This document shows, piece after piece, positions 1-9,325 of a stretch of 64,000 nucleotides of DNA. The translations under genes and the position numbers were made by a program. This DNA comes from CAYMPH01 sp964392365 (GTDB taxonomy: Bacteria > Spirochaetota > UBA4802 > UBA5550). The stretch covers positions 32,417 to 96,416 of the forward strand of contig CAYMPH010000015.1 of assembly GCA_964392365.1 (NCBI GenBank), read 5' to 3'. Within the stretch, counting starts at the first letter, position 1. Each line of letters opens with the position of its first letter. Below the pieces are notes generated by a model, which had not been told where the DNA came from, did no database searches, and saw only the letters and a program-made list of their open reading frames with translations.

Positions 1-2
1 TT

Positions 3-326
3 ATGCTCAATGAAGTAAACACAATGCTCGAACAGAAAAATATTAAATTATCATGCAATGATAAGGTGAAAAATTTTATCATTGATAAAGGGTTTGATGC
101 CAAAACCGGTGCACGATATCTCAGAAAGATGATTCAGATTGAAATTGAGGATAAATTAACTGATGATCTTCTCCGTGGTAAATTCGCTGAAGGCGGCAAC
201 ATCAAGGCTTATTTAAAATCGGATTCAGTCCATTTCAAAAAAGATGACTCTTCAATAAATCCTGAAACGGATAAAAACTCAGATCAGGAAAATTCTGAAA
301 AAAAATTAGTTGAACATCCGGTATAG
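3..326 (+). CDS. Clp-family AAA+ ATPase, C-terminal fragment (5' end outside the window)
   Basis: Only the last ~107 residues are present; the reading frame is open to the left edge, so the true start lies outside. The visible part is the small C-terminal subdomain of the second AAA+ module of ClpA/ClpB/ClpC-type unfoldases. It shows the family pattern of a glycine-rich 'KTGARYLRKMIQ' stretch (normally 'yGARPLkRxIq'), then 'IEDKL' and 'LLRGKFAEGGNI'. A charged, Ser/Asp/Glu-rich tail of about 30 residues follows. ClpC or ClpA is as likely as ClpB, because the regions that separate them are missing. It is followed 75 bp later by leuC with no clear terminator between. Confidence 0.75.
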   Translation: MLNEVNTMLEQKNIKLSCNDKVKNFIIDKGFDAKTGARYLRKMIQIEIEDKLTDDLLRGKFAEGGNIKAYLKSDSVHFKKDDSSINPETDKNSDQENSEKKLVEHPV

Positions 327-401
327 GTTTTTATTTTATCCGCACAGATTTTATATCTTTTTTAAATAAAAAATAATCTGAAAAGATTTTTAGAGGATGC
401 C

Positions 402-1697
402 ATGGGACGTACTATAGCTGAAAAAATATTTGATGCTCATAGAGTTGATATGCCTGATAAAGGCATTCATGTTTTAAAACTGGATGCAGTTTTCTGCCAC
501 GAGATTACAACTCCGATAGCAATTAACGAACTGATTTCTCTCGGTAAAGATACTGTTTTTAATCCGGATAAAATTAAAGTTGTCATTGATCATGTTACAC
601 CGGCAAAAGATTCTAAAACTGCAGAACAGGGAAAAGTATTAAGAGACTGGGCAAGACGCAATAAGATAAAAGACTTTTTCGATATAGGCAGAAATGGAGT
701 GTGTCACGCACTGTTTCCTGAAAAAGGATTTTCCAGACCGGGTTATGTAATTATTATGGGAGATTCTCATACATGCACACACGGTGCATTCGGAGCATTT
801 GCAGCTGGTGTTGGTACTACTGATCTCCAGGTCGGCATTTTAAAAGGAGTTTGCGCTTTTATCACTCCAGAGACCATGAAAATAAATATTACAGGAACTT
901 TAAAAAAGGGAGTTTTTGCCAAAGATATTATCCTTTCGATAATCGGAAAAATCGGAGTTAATGGAGCTACAAATAAGGTTATTGAATTTACAGGCCCTGT
1001 TATTGAATCTATGAGCATGGAATCCAGAATGACAATCTGCAATATGGCAGTAGAAGCCGGAGCAACTGTTGGCATCTGTTATCCGGACATGGCAACTGTT
1101 AATTATTTATGGGAATATATTAAAAATGATTTTTCATCAAAAGAAGCTGCTTTAAAAGAATATTCGAACTGGATTTCTGATGCGGATGCTGACTATTCTA
1201 CTGAAATAGAACTTGATGTTTCAATCCTTGAGCCTGTATCGACTTTTGGTTTTAAGCCGGATCAGATTAAAACTGTAAAAGAAATGTCCGGTACTAAAAT
1301 TGATCAGGTTTATATCGGATCATGTACTAATGGAAGAATTGAAGATCTTCGAATTGCAGCTTCAGTTTTAAAAGGGAAAAAAATAAAAGATTCTGTTCGA
1401 GGTATTTTATCCCCAGCAACACCTGATATATTCAAAAAGGCTATGGAAGAAGGGATTATTAAAATATTTATGGAATCTGGTTTTGTTGTTACAAATCCAA
1501 CCTGCGGTGCGTGTCTTGGAATGAGTAATGGTGTACTGGCGCCGGGTGAATCTGCAGTTTCAACCACAAACAGAAATTTTAACGGTAGAATGGGAAAAGG
1601 CGGTATGGTTTATCTTGTCAGTCCCGCTACTGCCGCTGCTTCTGCTATTTCAGGAGAAATTACCAATTCTGAATTATTTACAACCGGAGATAAATAA
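402..1697 (+). CDS. leuC: 3-isopropylmalate dehydratase large subunit (LeuC, archaeal/type-2 like)
   Basis: Aconitase-superfamily [4Fe-4S] hydro-lyase, expected to isomerise 2-isopropylmalate to 3-isopropylmalate in leucine synthesis together with LeuD. Family signatures are present: 'MGDSHTCTHGAFGAFA', 'GSCTNGR' with one cluster cysteine, and 'NPTCGACLG' with the other two. At 431 residues it matches the short type-2 LeuC/HacA class rather than the ~470-residue enterobacterial type. The ATG follows an AGAGGA ribosome-binding site. leuD begins at the base after its stop codon, so the two subunits are co-translated. The sequence cannot exclude a homoaconitase or dimethylmalate dehydratase role. 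leuA and leuB are not in the window. Confidence 0.88.
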   Translation: MGRTIAEKIFDAHRVDMPDKGIHVLKLDAVFCHEITTPIAINELISLGKDTVFNPDKIKVVIDHVTPAKDSKTAEQGKVLRDWARRNKIKDFFDIGRNGVCHALFPEKGFSRPGYVIIMGDSHTCTHGAFGAFAAGVGTTDLQVGILKGVCAFITPETMKINITGTLKKGVFAKDIILSIIGKIGVNGATNKVIEFTGPVIESMSMESRMTICNMAVEAGATVGICYPDMATVNYLWEYIKNDFSSKEAALKEYSNWISDADADYSTEIELDVSILEPVSTFGFKPDQIKTVKEMSGTKIDQVYIGSCTNGRIEDLRIAASVLKGKKIKDSVRGILSPATPDIFKKAMEEGIIKIFMESGFVVTNPTCGACLGMSNGVLAPGESAVSTTNRNFNGRMGKGGMVYLVSPATAAASAISGEITNSELFTTGDK

Positions 1698-2222
1698 ATG
1701 AAACAATTTAAAGGAAAAGTCCTGTTTCTTGACAGATCTGATATAAATACAGATGAAATTATTCCGGCTAAATATTTAACAGAAATTACAAAAGAAGCAT
1801 TGAAGCCTTTTCTTCTGGAAGATCTGAAACTTGATGGATTTTCAAATATTAAAGATTTGCCCGGAAAAACAATTTTAGTGACCAGGGCAAACTTCGGATG
1901 CGGCTCATCCAGGGAACATGCCCCCTGGGCTCTTGAAGTTAATGGAATAAATCTTGTAATAGCTGAAAATTTTGCAAGAATTTTCAGGCAGAATATGTAT
2001 AATAACGGAATGCTTGCTGTTGAACTGCCGGCTGAAACGATTGACAATTTATTCAAGCTTTCTAAGAAGGGTGATGTTGAAATAGAAGCAGATATGTCTA
2101 CAGGGCAATTTATCATCAAATCGGGTAATGAAGAGGAAAGAATTATGTTTTCAGTTAATTCCTTTGACAAGGCACTTGTTGAAGCTGGAGGATGGCTCCA
2201 GTATGCTGAAAAAAAATATTAA
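1698..2222 (+). CDS. leuD: 3-isopropylmalate dehydratase small subunit (LeuD)
   Basis: Swivelling small subunit (174 aa; family about 160-170 for this type) that completes the active site of LeuC. The N-terminal 'DRSDINTDEIIPAKYL' and the substrate-binding loop 'GCGSSREHAPWAL' are diagnostic. Its ATG directly abuts the leuC stop codon (no spacer), typical of translational coupling. It ends 9 bp before the stop codon of the convergent AsmA-like gene, with no visible terminator in that gap, so transcripts may overlap. Confidence 0.9.
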   Translation: MKQFKGKVLFLDRSDINTDEIIPAKYLTEITKEALKPFLLEDLKLDGFSNIKDLPGKTILVTRANFGCGSSREHAPWALEVNGINLVIAENFARIFRQNMYNNGMLAVELPAETIDNLFKLSKKGDVEIEADMSTGQFIIKSGNEEERIMFSVNSFDKALVEAGGWLQYAEKKY

Positions 2223-2231
2223 TTTATAAAT

Positions 2232-4304
2232 TTATTTTAATCTTTTAATATTTGCACTGTCAATAATTTTGTCTTTTGCAGCAAATGGTATTGTATACCA
2301 GCCGCCGATTAAATATCTGTCGATTCCCATTAGAGTTATTGCGGGCCCGGGAAGATCCTGGATGAAATTTTTTGTAAAAGCCAGTTCAATATCGACATTT
2401 TTTTCTGCAAAGAATTTTTTATCAAAAGCTCCTTTCAGATTTACCCTGATATCATCAGCGCTGAATATGAAAGAATTGATTATAAAATTTTTTCCTGCAA
2501 TATTAATATTCCCTGAAATCCTATTAAATTCCAGATCTTTTAATTTATATTTTAATTCAGATAGCCAGATTCCTAGACCATTTTGTATGCCTGTATCAGC
2601 CACCTTGCCGTTTTTAATTATAAATTCCAATTTACCGAAAACTGAATCAGAAAAATTTTTACCTGGAGAAAAATTTATATCCGCTCGGCCGTCGGCAATG
2701 CCAAAAAGACGATTTTTGAAATTGTCGCTGTAGGATACAATATCCTGAATTTTAATTCCGCTGAGTTCACAGGATACATTTACTTTCGGCTGTGTTTCTA
2801 AAAATAAAATTGATCCTTTGCCGTTTATTTCTCCACCCATAGAGCGGGTTGAAAAATTTTCAATATTGATTTCATTCTTTTTAGCAGTATATGAAAGCGT
2901 AGCATCTGAAAAAACAATATCGTCATAGATTATTTTTGATGCATTAATTTTACCTGCAAATTCTATCGGGAATTCAGTTTTACCTTTATCTCCGGGTAAA
3001 ATAGAATCAGTTAGAATAAAATATTCCGAATTTATATAAATAAACATTTTATTCAGTTTTGAATCTGTACAGGCAAATGAAAGAGTAACAGGATTACCTG
3101 AAATAAATGCAGAAATATTTTCCATTTTAAAAAAATTGTTTTTAATGATAACATCTGAAGTAATGCCTGACAAAGTTTTTTGAATTATGTCATAGCCTGA
3201 ATCTTTTATTTTAAGCTCTGAATTGAAAATTCCGTTTTTTAATGAAACGCTACCTTTCGCTCTGCCGAAAATTTTTAATGGAATCTGTTTAACCAGAAGC
3301 GCGGCATCTGAAAGCTCTGCATCGATTTTATTTATTGAGAATTCAATTTTCTCAGTCTGGATATTATAGATTATATTGTTTATAAAAAATGAGGTTGTAT
3401 CAATTTTTCCGTTAATGCTGTATAAATTTAAAATATCCTTCTTTATATCAACGCTGCAATTTCCATCTGCAAAAACGATTTTATTCGAATTGAGCAGAGT
3501 GGAATTGGCTATCACATGCCCGCTAACAATTTTAGAATTGATAACCAGATCATAAATTTTTCCTTTTACCAGATTATATGGCTGATTTACATCATCTCCA
3601 AGTTTATAAACCCATGGAAGAGATGCCCTGACAATATCAACATCACCTTTTATTTCAAAATCATCAGCTTTCTGAAATATATTTAATTCAGGACGGAGTT
3701 CTCCTCTGTTGTCAGGAAGTATCAGTCTGATATTTGTTCCTTTGATCTTCTTTAAATCTGTAAGATTAAAAATAGCATCTAGGAAATATCTTCCTTCTAA
3801 TGGTTTGTATGATTTTGGTAAATTAATAAAAGTAAGTTCCGCATCCTTGAATTCAATAATTTCTATTTTGAAAGAAGCAGAATCGGAATCTATGTTTTTT
3901 CTTATATCTGTTATAAGCTCAGCAATATCAGTCGATTTGTCATTTTTAAATATGATATTGATTTTTAAAGATTTGATATATATTTTATTAAATTTAATCT
4001 CTTTCTTTGTAAATAATGAAAATAATGAAAATCCCAACTCTGCATTTTCTGATGAAGCTATGATTTCTTCTGTTTTACTGTATAATTTAAGATCTGTAAG
4101 TTTTATGCCGCGGTAAGAATAATCAATCCCTGAAATTTTAATTTTTCTGCTGAGTGTTTTTTCAGCCTGCGCGGTAATTATTAGAAGAAGTTTTTCTTTC
4201 GGGAAAAAGGAAATAAACAGTGCTGCTGCTGAAATAGAAGTTATAACTGAAGAAATTAATATGAATGTGAATAATTTAAAGAGGTTGATTTTTACTGGCT
4301 TCAC
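2232..4304 (-). CDS. AsmA/DUF748-like membrane-anchored envelope protein
   Basis: Large protein (about 690 aa from the chosen start) with one N-terminal membrane anchor ('FTFILISSVITSISAAALFI') and a long beta-rich, Ile/Asn/Lys-rich extracytoplasmic body. This is the layout of AsmA-like proteins, which span the envelope and are implicated in lipid transport or outer-membrane assembly. The early 'LLLIITAQAEKTLSRKIKISGIDYSYRGIKLTDLKLYS' region (seen in segments) and the C-terminal 'GKGSILFLETQPKVN' style repeats fit that family. I chose a GTG start at 4304, preceded by GGAAAG, which overlaps the upstream gene by 29 bp. The open frame runs to 4439, but a start there would overlap the upstream gene by 164 bp. 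The specific cargo is unknown. Confidence 0.68.
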   Translation of the reverse strand: MKPVKINLFKLFTFILISSVITSISAAALFISFFPKEKLLLIITAQAEKTLSRKIKISGIDYSYRGIKLTDLKLYSKTEEIIASSENAELGFSLFSLFTKKEIKFNKIYIKSLKINIIFKNDKSTDIAELITDIRKNIDSDSASFKIEIIEFKDAELTFINLPKSYKPLEGRYFLDAIFNLTDLKKIKGTNIRLILPDNRGELRPELNIFQKADDFEIKGDVDIVRASLPWVYKLGDDVNQPYNLVKGKIYDLVINSKIVSGHVIANSTLLNSNKIVFADGNCSVDIKKDILNLYSINGKIDTTSFFINNIIYNIQTEKIEFSINKIDAELSDAALLVKQIPLKIFGRAKGSVSLKNGIFNSELKIKDSGYDIIQKTLSGITSDVIIKNNFFKMENISAFISGNPVTLSFACTDSKLNKMFIYINSEYFILTDSILPGDKGKTEFPIEFAGKINASKIIYDDIVFSDATLSYTAKKNEINIENFSTRSMGGEINGKGSILFLETQPKVNVSCELSGIKIQDIVSYSDNFKNRLFGIADGRADINFSPGKNFSDSVFGKLEFIIKNGKVADTGIQNGLGIWLSELKYKLKDLEFNRISGNINIAGKNFIINSFIFSADDIRVNLKGAFDKKFFAEKNVDIELAFTKNFIQDLPGPAITLMGIDRYLIGGWYTIPFAAKDKIIDSANIKRLK

Positions 4305-5502
4305 GTTTTCTTTCCATCGCTGATTTTTTGCGGTAGAATTGAACTGTTTTTTCAAGCTCTGCAAGGTCATTTGAAATAATTTTTCCTGCAACAAGCTGAA
4401 TATGTTTATCCTCGAGAAGCTGAACCATATAGACATCACCTTTTTCAGGAGGCAGTCCGACCATATTTATCAGCTCTTTACTTCCGAATTCAAAGTTATG
4501 AGGCTGTTTTGGTGCGATTCTAAGTTTTTGCTTTTCAACCTGAATTAATAGAGTATCGTAAATTCTTCCAATGGTGTCTCTAATCATAAGATTTTCAAGC
4601 TGCCTGTATGCGGTCCATATTCTTTCGCTTAATAGCTGTATAAGTTTTGTAGCCAACTGAGGCTGTGCCTGAACCATTTTTTCAAAATTAGATCTGTTTA
4701 TGCCAAGAACAGCTACCTCGCCGAATGAAATTGCAGATGCACTTCTTGGTTTATTATCAAGTAACGCCATCTCACCGAAAATATCTCCAGGAGACAAGAC
4801 AGCGAGTAAAATCTCCTGATCGAGGATTTTGGTAATTTTAACTTTTCCGGATTGTATAATAAAAAGTTCATCACCAGGCTCGTTTTCGCAGAAGAGCATC
4901 GTGTTATCTTTGAAAGTTTTATTCATATTATCGGCAGAAGAAGACTCTGCTGGTTTAAGAGGCGCTTTTAATGATTTTAATCTTTCTATTGCTTTATTTA
5001 CATTCGGATCATTCGGACAGTATTTAATAAATTTCTGAAAAGCATAAACAGCATGAGAGTATTGTTTTTTTGTTATGTAATATTCACCAATATTGAATAG
5101 ATGCGATGGATCTTCATGAGATGCATTTTTAAATGTGAGATTGGTAATTGACTGATCAAAATCTCTAAGCTGCCTGCTGAAAAATTTTATTATTTTCATT
5201 GCTACAGCGGGATTTTTTTGAATTAAAAGGCCGAATTTTTCCCTTTCAACAGATATCAGTGAAACATTTTCAAGTGCAATTGCAGTTTCTATTCTGGTGT
5301 GTCCGCTCATGCATGAAACAACGCCGAAAAAATCCCCTGGGCCCATTATAGTATATGGATCTTCTGTTACTGCAGGATTCTCCTTTGAAACCTTAACTCT
5401 TCCTTTAAGAATAATATAAAAATTATCGGAATTTTTTTTTCCTTCAACTATTATAAAAGAATTAGCAAGATAATTTTCTACTTTAAATTGAATATCGCTC
5501 AT
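4276..5502 (-). CDS. Double cyclic-nucleotide-binding (cNMP) protein with TPR and C-terminal helix-turn-helix-like region
   Basis: 408 aa. Residues ~5-125 and ~190-310 are two cNMP/Crp-type beta-roll domains; the second is the better preserved ('GDELFIIQSGKVKI', 'LSPGDIFGEMALLDNKPRSASA'). Between them lies a TPR-like helix pair ('LFNIGEYYITKKQYSHAVYAF'). The last ~90 residues look like a divergent Crp winged helix ('ELINMVGLPPEKGDVYMVQLL'). It is therefore a likely cyclic-nucleotide-responsive regulator or scaffold; DNA binding is unproven. The ATG has a good GAGGAAT ribosome-binding site. It lies upstream of and overlaps the AsmA-like gene, so the two are probably co-expressed. Multi-cNMP proteins with TPRs are common in spirochaetes. 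Confidence 0.75.
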   Translation of the reverse strand: MSDIQFKVENYLANSFIIVEGKKNSDNFYIILKGRVKVSKENPAVTEDPYTIMGPGDFFGVVSCMSGHTRIETAIALENVSLISVEREKFGLLIQKNPAVAMKIIKFFSRQLRDFDQSITNLTFKNASHEDPSHLFNIGEYYITKKQYSHAVYAFQKFIKYCPNDPNVNKAIERLKSLKAPLKPAESSSADNMNKTFKDNTMLFCENEPGDELFIIQSGKVKITKILDQEILLAVLSPGDIFGEMALLDNKPRSASAISFGEVAVLGINRSNFEKMVQAQPQLATKLIQLLSERIWTAYRQLENLMIRDTIGRIYDTLLIQVEKQKLRIAPKQPHNFEFGSKELINMVGLPPEKGDVYMVQLLEDKHIQLVAGKIISNDLAELEKTVQFYRKKSAMERKREASKNQPL

Positions 5503-5604
5503 TATTCCTCGGAAACCTTATTAAATCAAAAAAGTATAATAGGTTAATATTAAAATCGGCATAAAATCAAGCAAATTACATAAATATTTTAAGAGTTTGT
5601 ATCT

Positions 5605-6783
5605 TTATTCATATTTGAGAGCATCAATCGGCTTTAGTTGAGATGCTTTTTTCGATGGATAATATCCGAAAAAAATTCCAACTGCTGCAGCAAAAAAAAC
5701 AGAAATTAAAATTGATGAAAGAGAAAATAGAAACGGCCATTTAAGTACAGTTATGGCTGTATAATATACTGAAATCCCGAAAATTATGCCAATTAATCCC
5801 CCTGATACACTGAGGGTAACGGCTTCAATTAAAAACTGAAGCATTATATCACGTTTTTTCGCGCCTATTGCCATTCTTATACCGATTTCTCTTGTCCTTT
5901 CTGTGACTGAAACGAGCATGATATTCATAATTCCAACACCGCCGACAAATAGAGAAATTGAAGCTATGCCTGCAAGCAGTATAGCTGTTGCATTGGATAC
6001 ATCAGTTGCCATTTTCAGTTTATCTTTGCTGCTGATGATTTCAAAATCGTCTGGATGTGAATCAATAATATTATGTTTCTGCCGGAAGTATTTTCTTAAT
6101 ATTTCACTTGTTTCATCTACCATCTGCTCATTTTGAGCAGCGACATATATCTCATTGAAATCATTTCTATTCCATAACCTGGTATTTGCAGTTGTAAATG
6201 GAATTAAAATCATATCGTCAAAATCAAAACCTGAAAATGCCTGTCCCGCTTCATCGAGAACCCCTATAACTTTAAGAGGAATGCCGTTCATTACAATCTG
6301 ATCATCAATAGGGTCAAGCTGGCCGAATAGATTATGTTTTATTTTACTGCCGATTATAACAACTTTTGATGACATGAAAATTTCATCATCCGTAAAAAAC
6401 CGGCCCATTTTAACTGTTCTGTTCATTATTTTAAAATACTCATTATTAACGCCTAAAAGCAATGTTTTGCCGCTGATATTTCTGAATTTTATCTGAGGAT
6501 TGAAAATAGTAACAGGAGTGACATGTTTTATCTGCTGAAAGCTTTTTTTCAAGTTGTCAAGGTCGGTTTGGGTAATTGGTTTCCGCTCTGAATACAATCT
6601 CATGGAGTTCGTACCGAAACTGATTATTCTTTCTCTGATTACAACCTGTGCGCTGTTGCCGATTCCTATCATAATGATTACAGAAGAAACCCCAATAATA
6701 ATGCCTATGCTCGTAAGGGATGATCTCATCTTATTTCTTGCCAGAGCTCTACTGGCTGTTACAAAAGAATTTTTTATATCCAT
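5605..6783 (-). CDS. MacB/FtsX-type ABC transporter permease
   Basis: 392 aa with the MacB permease layout: one N-terminal membrane segment ('SLTSIGIIIGVSSVIIMIGIG') after a basic 'RALARNKMRSSLT' leader, a ~200-residue extracytoplasmic MacB_PCD domain, then three C-terminal membrane segments with the FtsX signature ('GGVGIMNIMLVSVTERTREIGIRMAIGAK'-type, seen in segments) and a 'YPSKKASQLKPIDALKYE' end. It would couple to an ATP-binding subunit for efflux or envelope-lipid/peptide handling. No MacA or ATPase gene is adjacent, so the partner must be elsewhere. The ribosome-binding site is weak. Confidence 0.82.
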   Translation of the reverse strand: MDIKNSFVTASRALARNKMRSSLTSIGIIIGVSSVIIMIGIGNSAQVVIRERIISFGTNSMRLYSERKPITQTDLDNLKKSFQQIKHVTPVTIFNPQIKFRNISGKTLLLGVNNEYFKIMNRTVKMGRFFTDDEIFMSSKVVIIGSKIKHNLFGQLDPIDDQIVMNGIPLKVIGVLDEAGQAFSGFDFDDMILIPFTTANTRLWNRNDFNEIYVAAQNEQMVDETSEILRKYFRQKHNIIDSHPDDFEIISSKDKLKMATDVSNATAILLAGIASISLFVGGVGIMNIMLVSVTERTREIGIRMAIGAKKRDIMLQFLIEAVTLSVSGGLIGIIFGISVYYTAITVLKWPFLFSLSSILISVFFAAAVGIFFGYYPSKKASQLKPIDALKYE

Positions 6784-6855
6784 ATGGCTATTTTAATATG
6801 CTTGCAATAATAATGGTCAAGCAGAATTTGAATATAAAAAGATAATAATAAATAA

Positions 6856-7968
6856 ATGAAAAGTGCAAAAAACATAAAAGTTATTTTATATGATACTTCA
6901 TATCAGAATGACCGTATTGCAGAGAACTTTTTATCTATTGGTTCTGCTGAAAAAATACCTTTTTCTAATGAAAACGAACTTGAATTTCTTCTCAATAATC
7001 TGAAAACAACAGGATTCCAATCAAAAGAAATTCTTATTCTGAAAAAATTTAAAGGCAGAATATTTCAAAAATGCCCCGGTTCGCCTGAAATGGTCTGCTG
7101 CAATTATTATCTTCTGAATACATGTTTTGACTGCTTATACGACTGTGTTTACTGTTTTTTAAATTTTTATAAAAATTCATTCGGGATTACACAGTTTTTA
7201 TTTGCTGAAAATATTTTAGTGGAAATGAATCATCTGTTTCAGGATAAAGATAAAATTTACAGGGTAGGTACCGGAGAATTCACAGATTCGCTTATGTTTG
7301 ATGAAATAACAGGCATAGGGAAACTTCTCATTGAGAAAGCTTCAGATCATAAAAATATAATGCTTGAGCTCAAAACAAAATCAGACAACATTTCTCATCT
7401 GCTTGATATTAAGAATAAAGGAAATGCAGTTATAGCATGGAGTATCAACACTGAAAAAAATATAGCTCTTTATGAAAACGGCACTGCCGGCCTGAATGAA
7501 CGGATAAATGCTGCAAAACTATGCGCTGACGCAGGGTACAAGATAGCTTTTCATTTTGATCCTATAATTACATCTGATAATTATATTCATGAATATCTTC
7601 ATACAATAAACTTGTTAATGACATCAGTTAACATAAAAAAAATAGTCTGGATTTCAATGGGTTGCTTCAGGCATGTTCCTGCGATGAAAAATATTATACA
7701 AAAAAAATTCCCTGAAGAAAAACTGTCTACTGCAGAAATGTTTCCCGGAATTGACGGGAAAATGAGATATCTGAAAAAGATAAGAGTTGAGACTTACCGG
7801 AAATTTAAGGAAAAAATCGATTCATATAATCATAATGCCTTTATTTACCTGTGTATGGAAACTCCTGATGTATGGTATGATTCATTTAATGTTAATTATT
7901 CAACGCCGGATGAACTGGAATCTGCAATTACAGCTCATATGAAAAATCAGTTTTTAACAGATCATTGA
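6856..7968 (+). CDS. Radical SAM protein, spore photoproduct lyase (SPL)-like
   Basis: 370 aa. It carries the radical-SAM cysteine triad C93-x3-C97-x2-C100 ('CLYDCVYC'), inside a cysteine-rich stretch with extra Cys at 73, 81, 82 and 90. Following segments ('YRVGTGEFTDSL', 'LELKTKSDN', 'VIAWSINTE', 'AFHFDPI') match the SPL/COG1533 repair-photolyase family, in which SPL reverses the 5-thyminyl-5,6-dihydrothymine lesion using S-adenosylmethionine. No sporulation gene is seen in the window, so repair of another thymine adduct or a different radical reaction is possible. It is transcribed divergently from the MacB-like permease. Confidence 0.7.
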   Translation: MKSAKNIKVILYDTSYQNDRIAENFLSIGSAEKIPFSNENELEFLLNNLKTTGFQSKEILILKKFKGRIFQKCPGSPEMVCCNYYLLNTCFDCLYDCVYCFLNFYKNSFGITQFLFAENILVEMNHLFQDKDKIYRVGTGEFTDSLMFDEITGIGKLLIEKASDHKNIMLELKTKSDNISHLLDIKNKGNAVIAWSINTEKNIALYENGTAGLNERINAAKLCADAGYKIAFHFDPIITSDNYIHEYLHTINLLMTSVNIKKIVWISMGCFRHVPAMKNIIQKKFPEEKLSTAEMFPGIDGKMRYLKKIRVETYRKFKEKIDSYNHNAFIYLCMETPDVWYDSFNVNYSTPDELESAITAHMKNQFLTDH

Positions 7969-8145
7969 TTAAACTTCTTGACTGGTAATTTTAAGTTTTA
8001 AATATTAATAAAAAATGATTAACCGCAGTGGCCATGAGGCAAAAATCTTTTAAATATCAATAAATCATTGAATAATATTTTTTATTAATATAGTTTGTTA
8101 TTATTAATCATTAAGAGGACGATATTTATTAAAGGAGAAGAATTT

Positions 8146-9264
8146 TTGGACGAGAGGGATTACAAAGAATATAGAAGAGAACTTGATTCAATTGCAGTAA
8201 AGGCAAAAGAATTATCAAGTTCAATAGGAATAGATACGATGAAAGAGCAGCTGCTGAAATTTGAGGAGGAAAATATGAACTCAAATCTTTGGCAGAATAA
8301 GGATAAATATACTTTTGTTAACAGGGAAATAAGCAGACTTAAGAAAAAAATTCTGCCGTTTGATAGTCTTATCCACCAGATTGAAGAATCTATTGAGCTT
8401 TATGATCTGTCAATGCAGGAAAAAGATTTTGGTATGCTCGATGAAATATCCAGGAATCTGCTGAATTTTAAAAAAACTTTCGATGATCTTGAAACAATTG
8501 AACTTCTATCCGGAGAAGATGACGAAAATAACGCTTTTCTTACAATACACGCAGGGGCAGGCGGAACTGAATCCCAGGACTGGGCAAGCATGCTTTTCAG
8601 GATGTTCACACGATGGTCTGAGAAAAAAGGATTTGAAGTTGAAATTATAGATTATTCTGCCGGTGAGGAAGCCGGGATAAAAAGCGCTACTATTCTGGTT
8701 AAAGGGGATTTTTCATACGGTTTATTAAAAGGCGAGCAGGGAGTACACAGGCTGGTTAGAATTTCCCCTTTTGATTCAAATAAAAGACGCCACACATCTT
8801 TTGCCTCAGTTGAAGTTCTTCCTGAAGTTTCAGAGGAAGTTGATATTGAAATCAATGAAAATGATTTGAGAATAGATACATACAGGGCATCCGGAGCCGG
8901 CGGCCAGCACGTTAATAAAACAGATTCCGCTATCAGGATAACTCACATCCCGACAAATATAGTTGTTCAATGCCAGAATGAACGCTCGCAGCATAAAAAT
9001 AAAGCCACAGCAATGAAAGTTCTTAAATCAAGATTATATGATTTCAGAAAAAAAGAAATGGATGCTGCAAAACTGGAAAAACAGGCTGAAAAGAAAGATA
9101 TTTCCTGGGGAAATCAGATCAGATCATATGTTTTTCAGCCTTATACTATGGTAAAAGATCATAGAACAGGCGAGGAAACAGCCAGTATTGATTTTGTTTT
9201 TGATGGCGATATTGACAGATTTATTTATTCATATTTAAAATCAATCCGCCTTGGAAAATCTTAA
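8146..9264 (+). CDS. prfB: Peptide chain release factor 2 (RF2)
   Basis: Class I release factor recognising UGA and UAA. It has the RF2 tripeptide SPF ('RISPFDSNKRRHTSF') and the peptidyl-hydrolysis GGQ loop ('ASGAGGQHVNKTDSAIR'). I chose the TTG at 8146 because AAAGGAG (8131-8137) lies 8 nt upstream and this gives 372 residues, the family norm (~365); the frame is open further upstream to 8095 without a ribosome-binding site there. The N-terminal coding region is continuous: the usual in-frame UGA and +1 frameshift that autoregulates many prfB genes at about codon 25 is absent. Confidence 0.93.
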   Translation: MDERDYKEYRRELDSIAVKAKELSSSIGIDTMKEQLLKFEEENMNSNLWQNKDKYTFVNREISRLKKKILPFDSLIHQIEESIELYDLSMQEKDFGMLDEISRNLLNFKKTFDDLETIELLSGEDDENNAFLTIHAGAGGTESQDWASMLFRMFTRWSEKKGFEVEIIDYSAGEEAGIKSATILVKGDFSYGLLKGEQGVHRLVRISPFDSNKRRHTSFASVEVLPEVSEEVDIEINENDLRIDTYRASGAGGQHVNKTDSAIRITHIPTNIVVQCQNERSQHKNKATAMKVLKSRLYDFRKKEMDAAKLEKQAEKKDISWGNQIRSYVFQPYTMVKDHRTGEETASIDFVFDGDIDRFIYSYLKSIRLGKS

Positions 9265-9325
9265 TAAAAATATAAATTTTTCTTGAATTATTAATCAATA
9301 TAGGAGCTAAATTTATTTAAATATT

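Noticed and set aside
327..401. Terminator between the Clp gene and leuC
   Set aside because: A CAGATT/AATCTG pair is present, but the stem is short and interrupted and no T-run follows.
767..1075. Open frame on the minus strand inside leuC
   Set aside because: Shadow of a well-supported gene; no ribosome-binding site and low-complexity hydrophobic translation.
4305..4439. Longer N-terminus for the AsmA-like protein
   Set aside because: It would overlap the upstream cNMP gene by 164 bp. The GTG at 4304 has a ribosome-binding site and sits just before the membrane anchor.
8095..8145. Upstream in-frame extension of prfB starting at TTG 8095
   Set aside because: No ribosome-binding site, and the added residues are foreign to RF2. 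The TTG at 8146 has AAAGGAG at proper distance and gives the family length.
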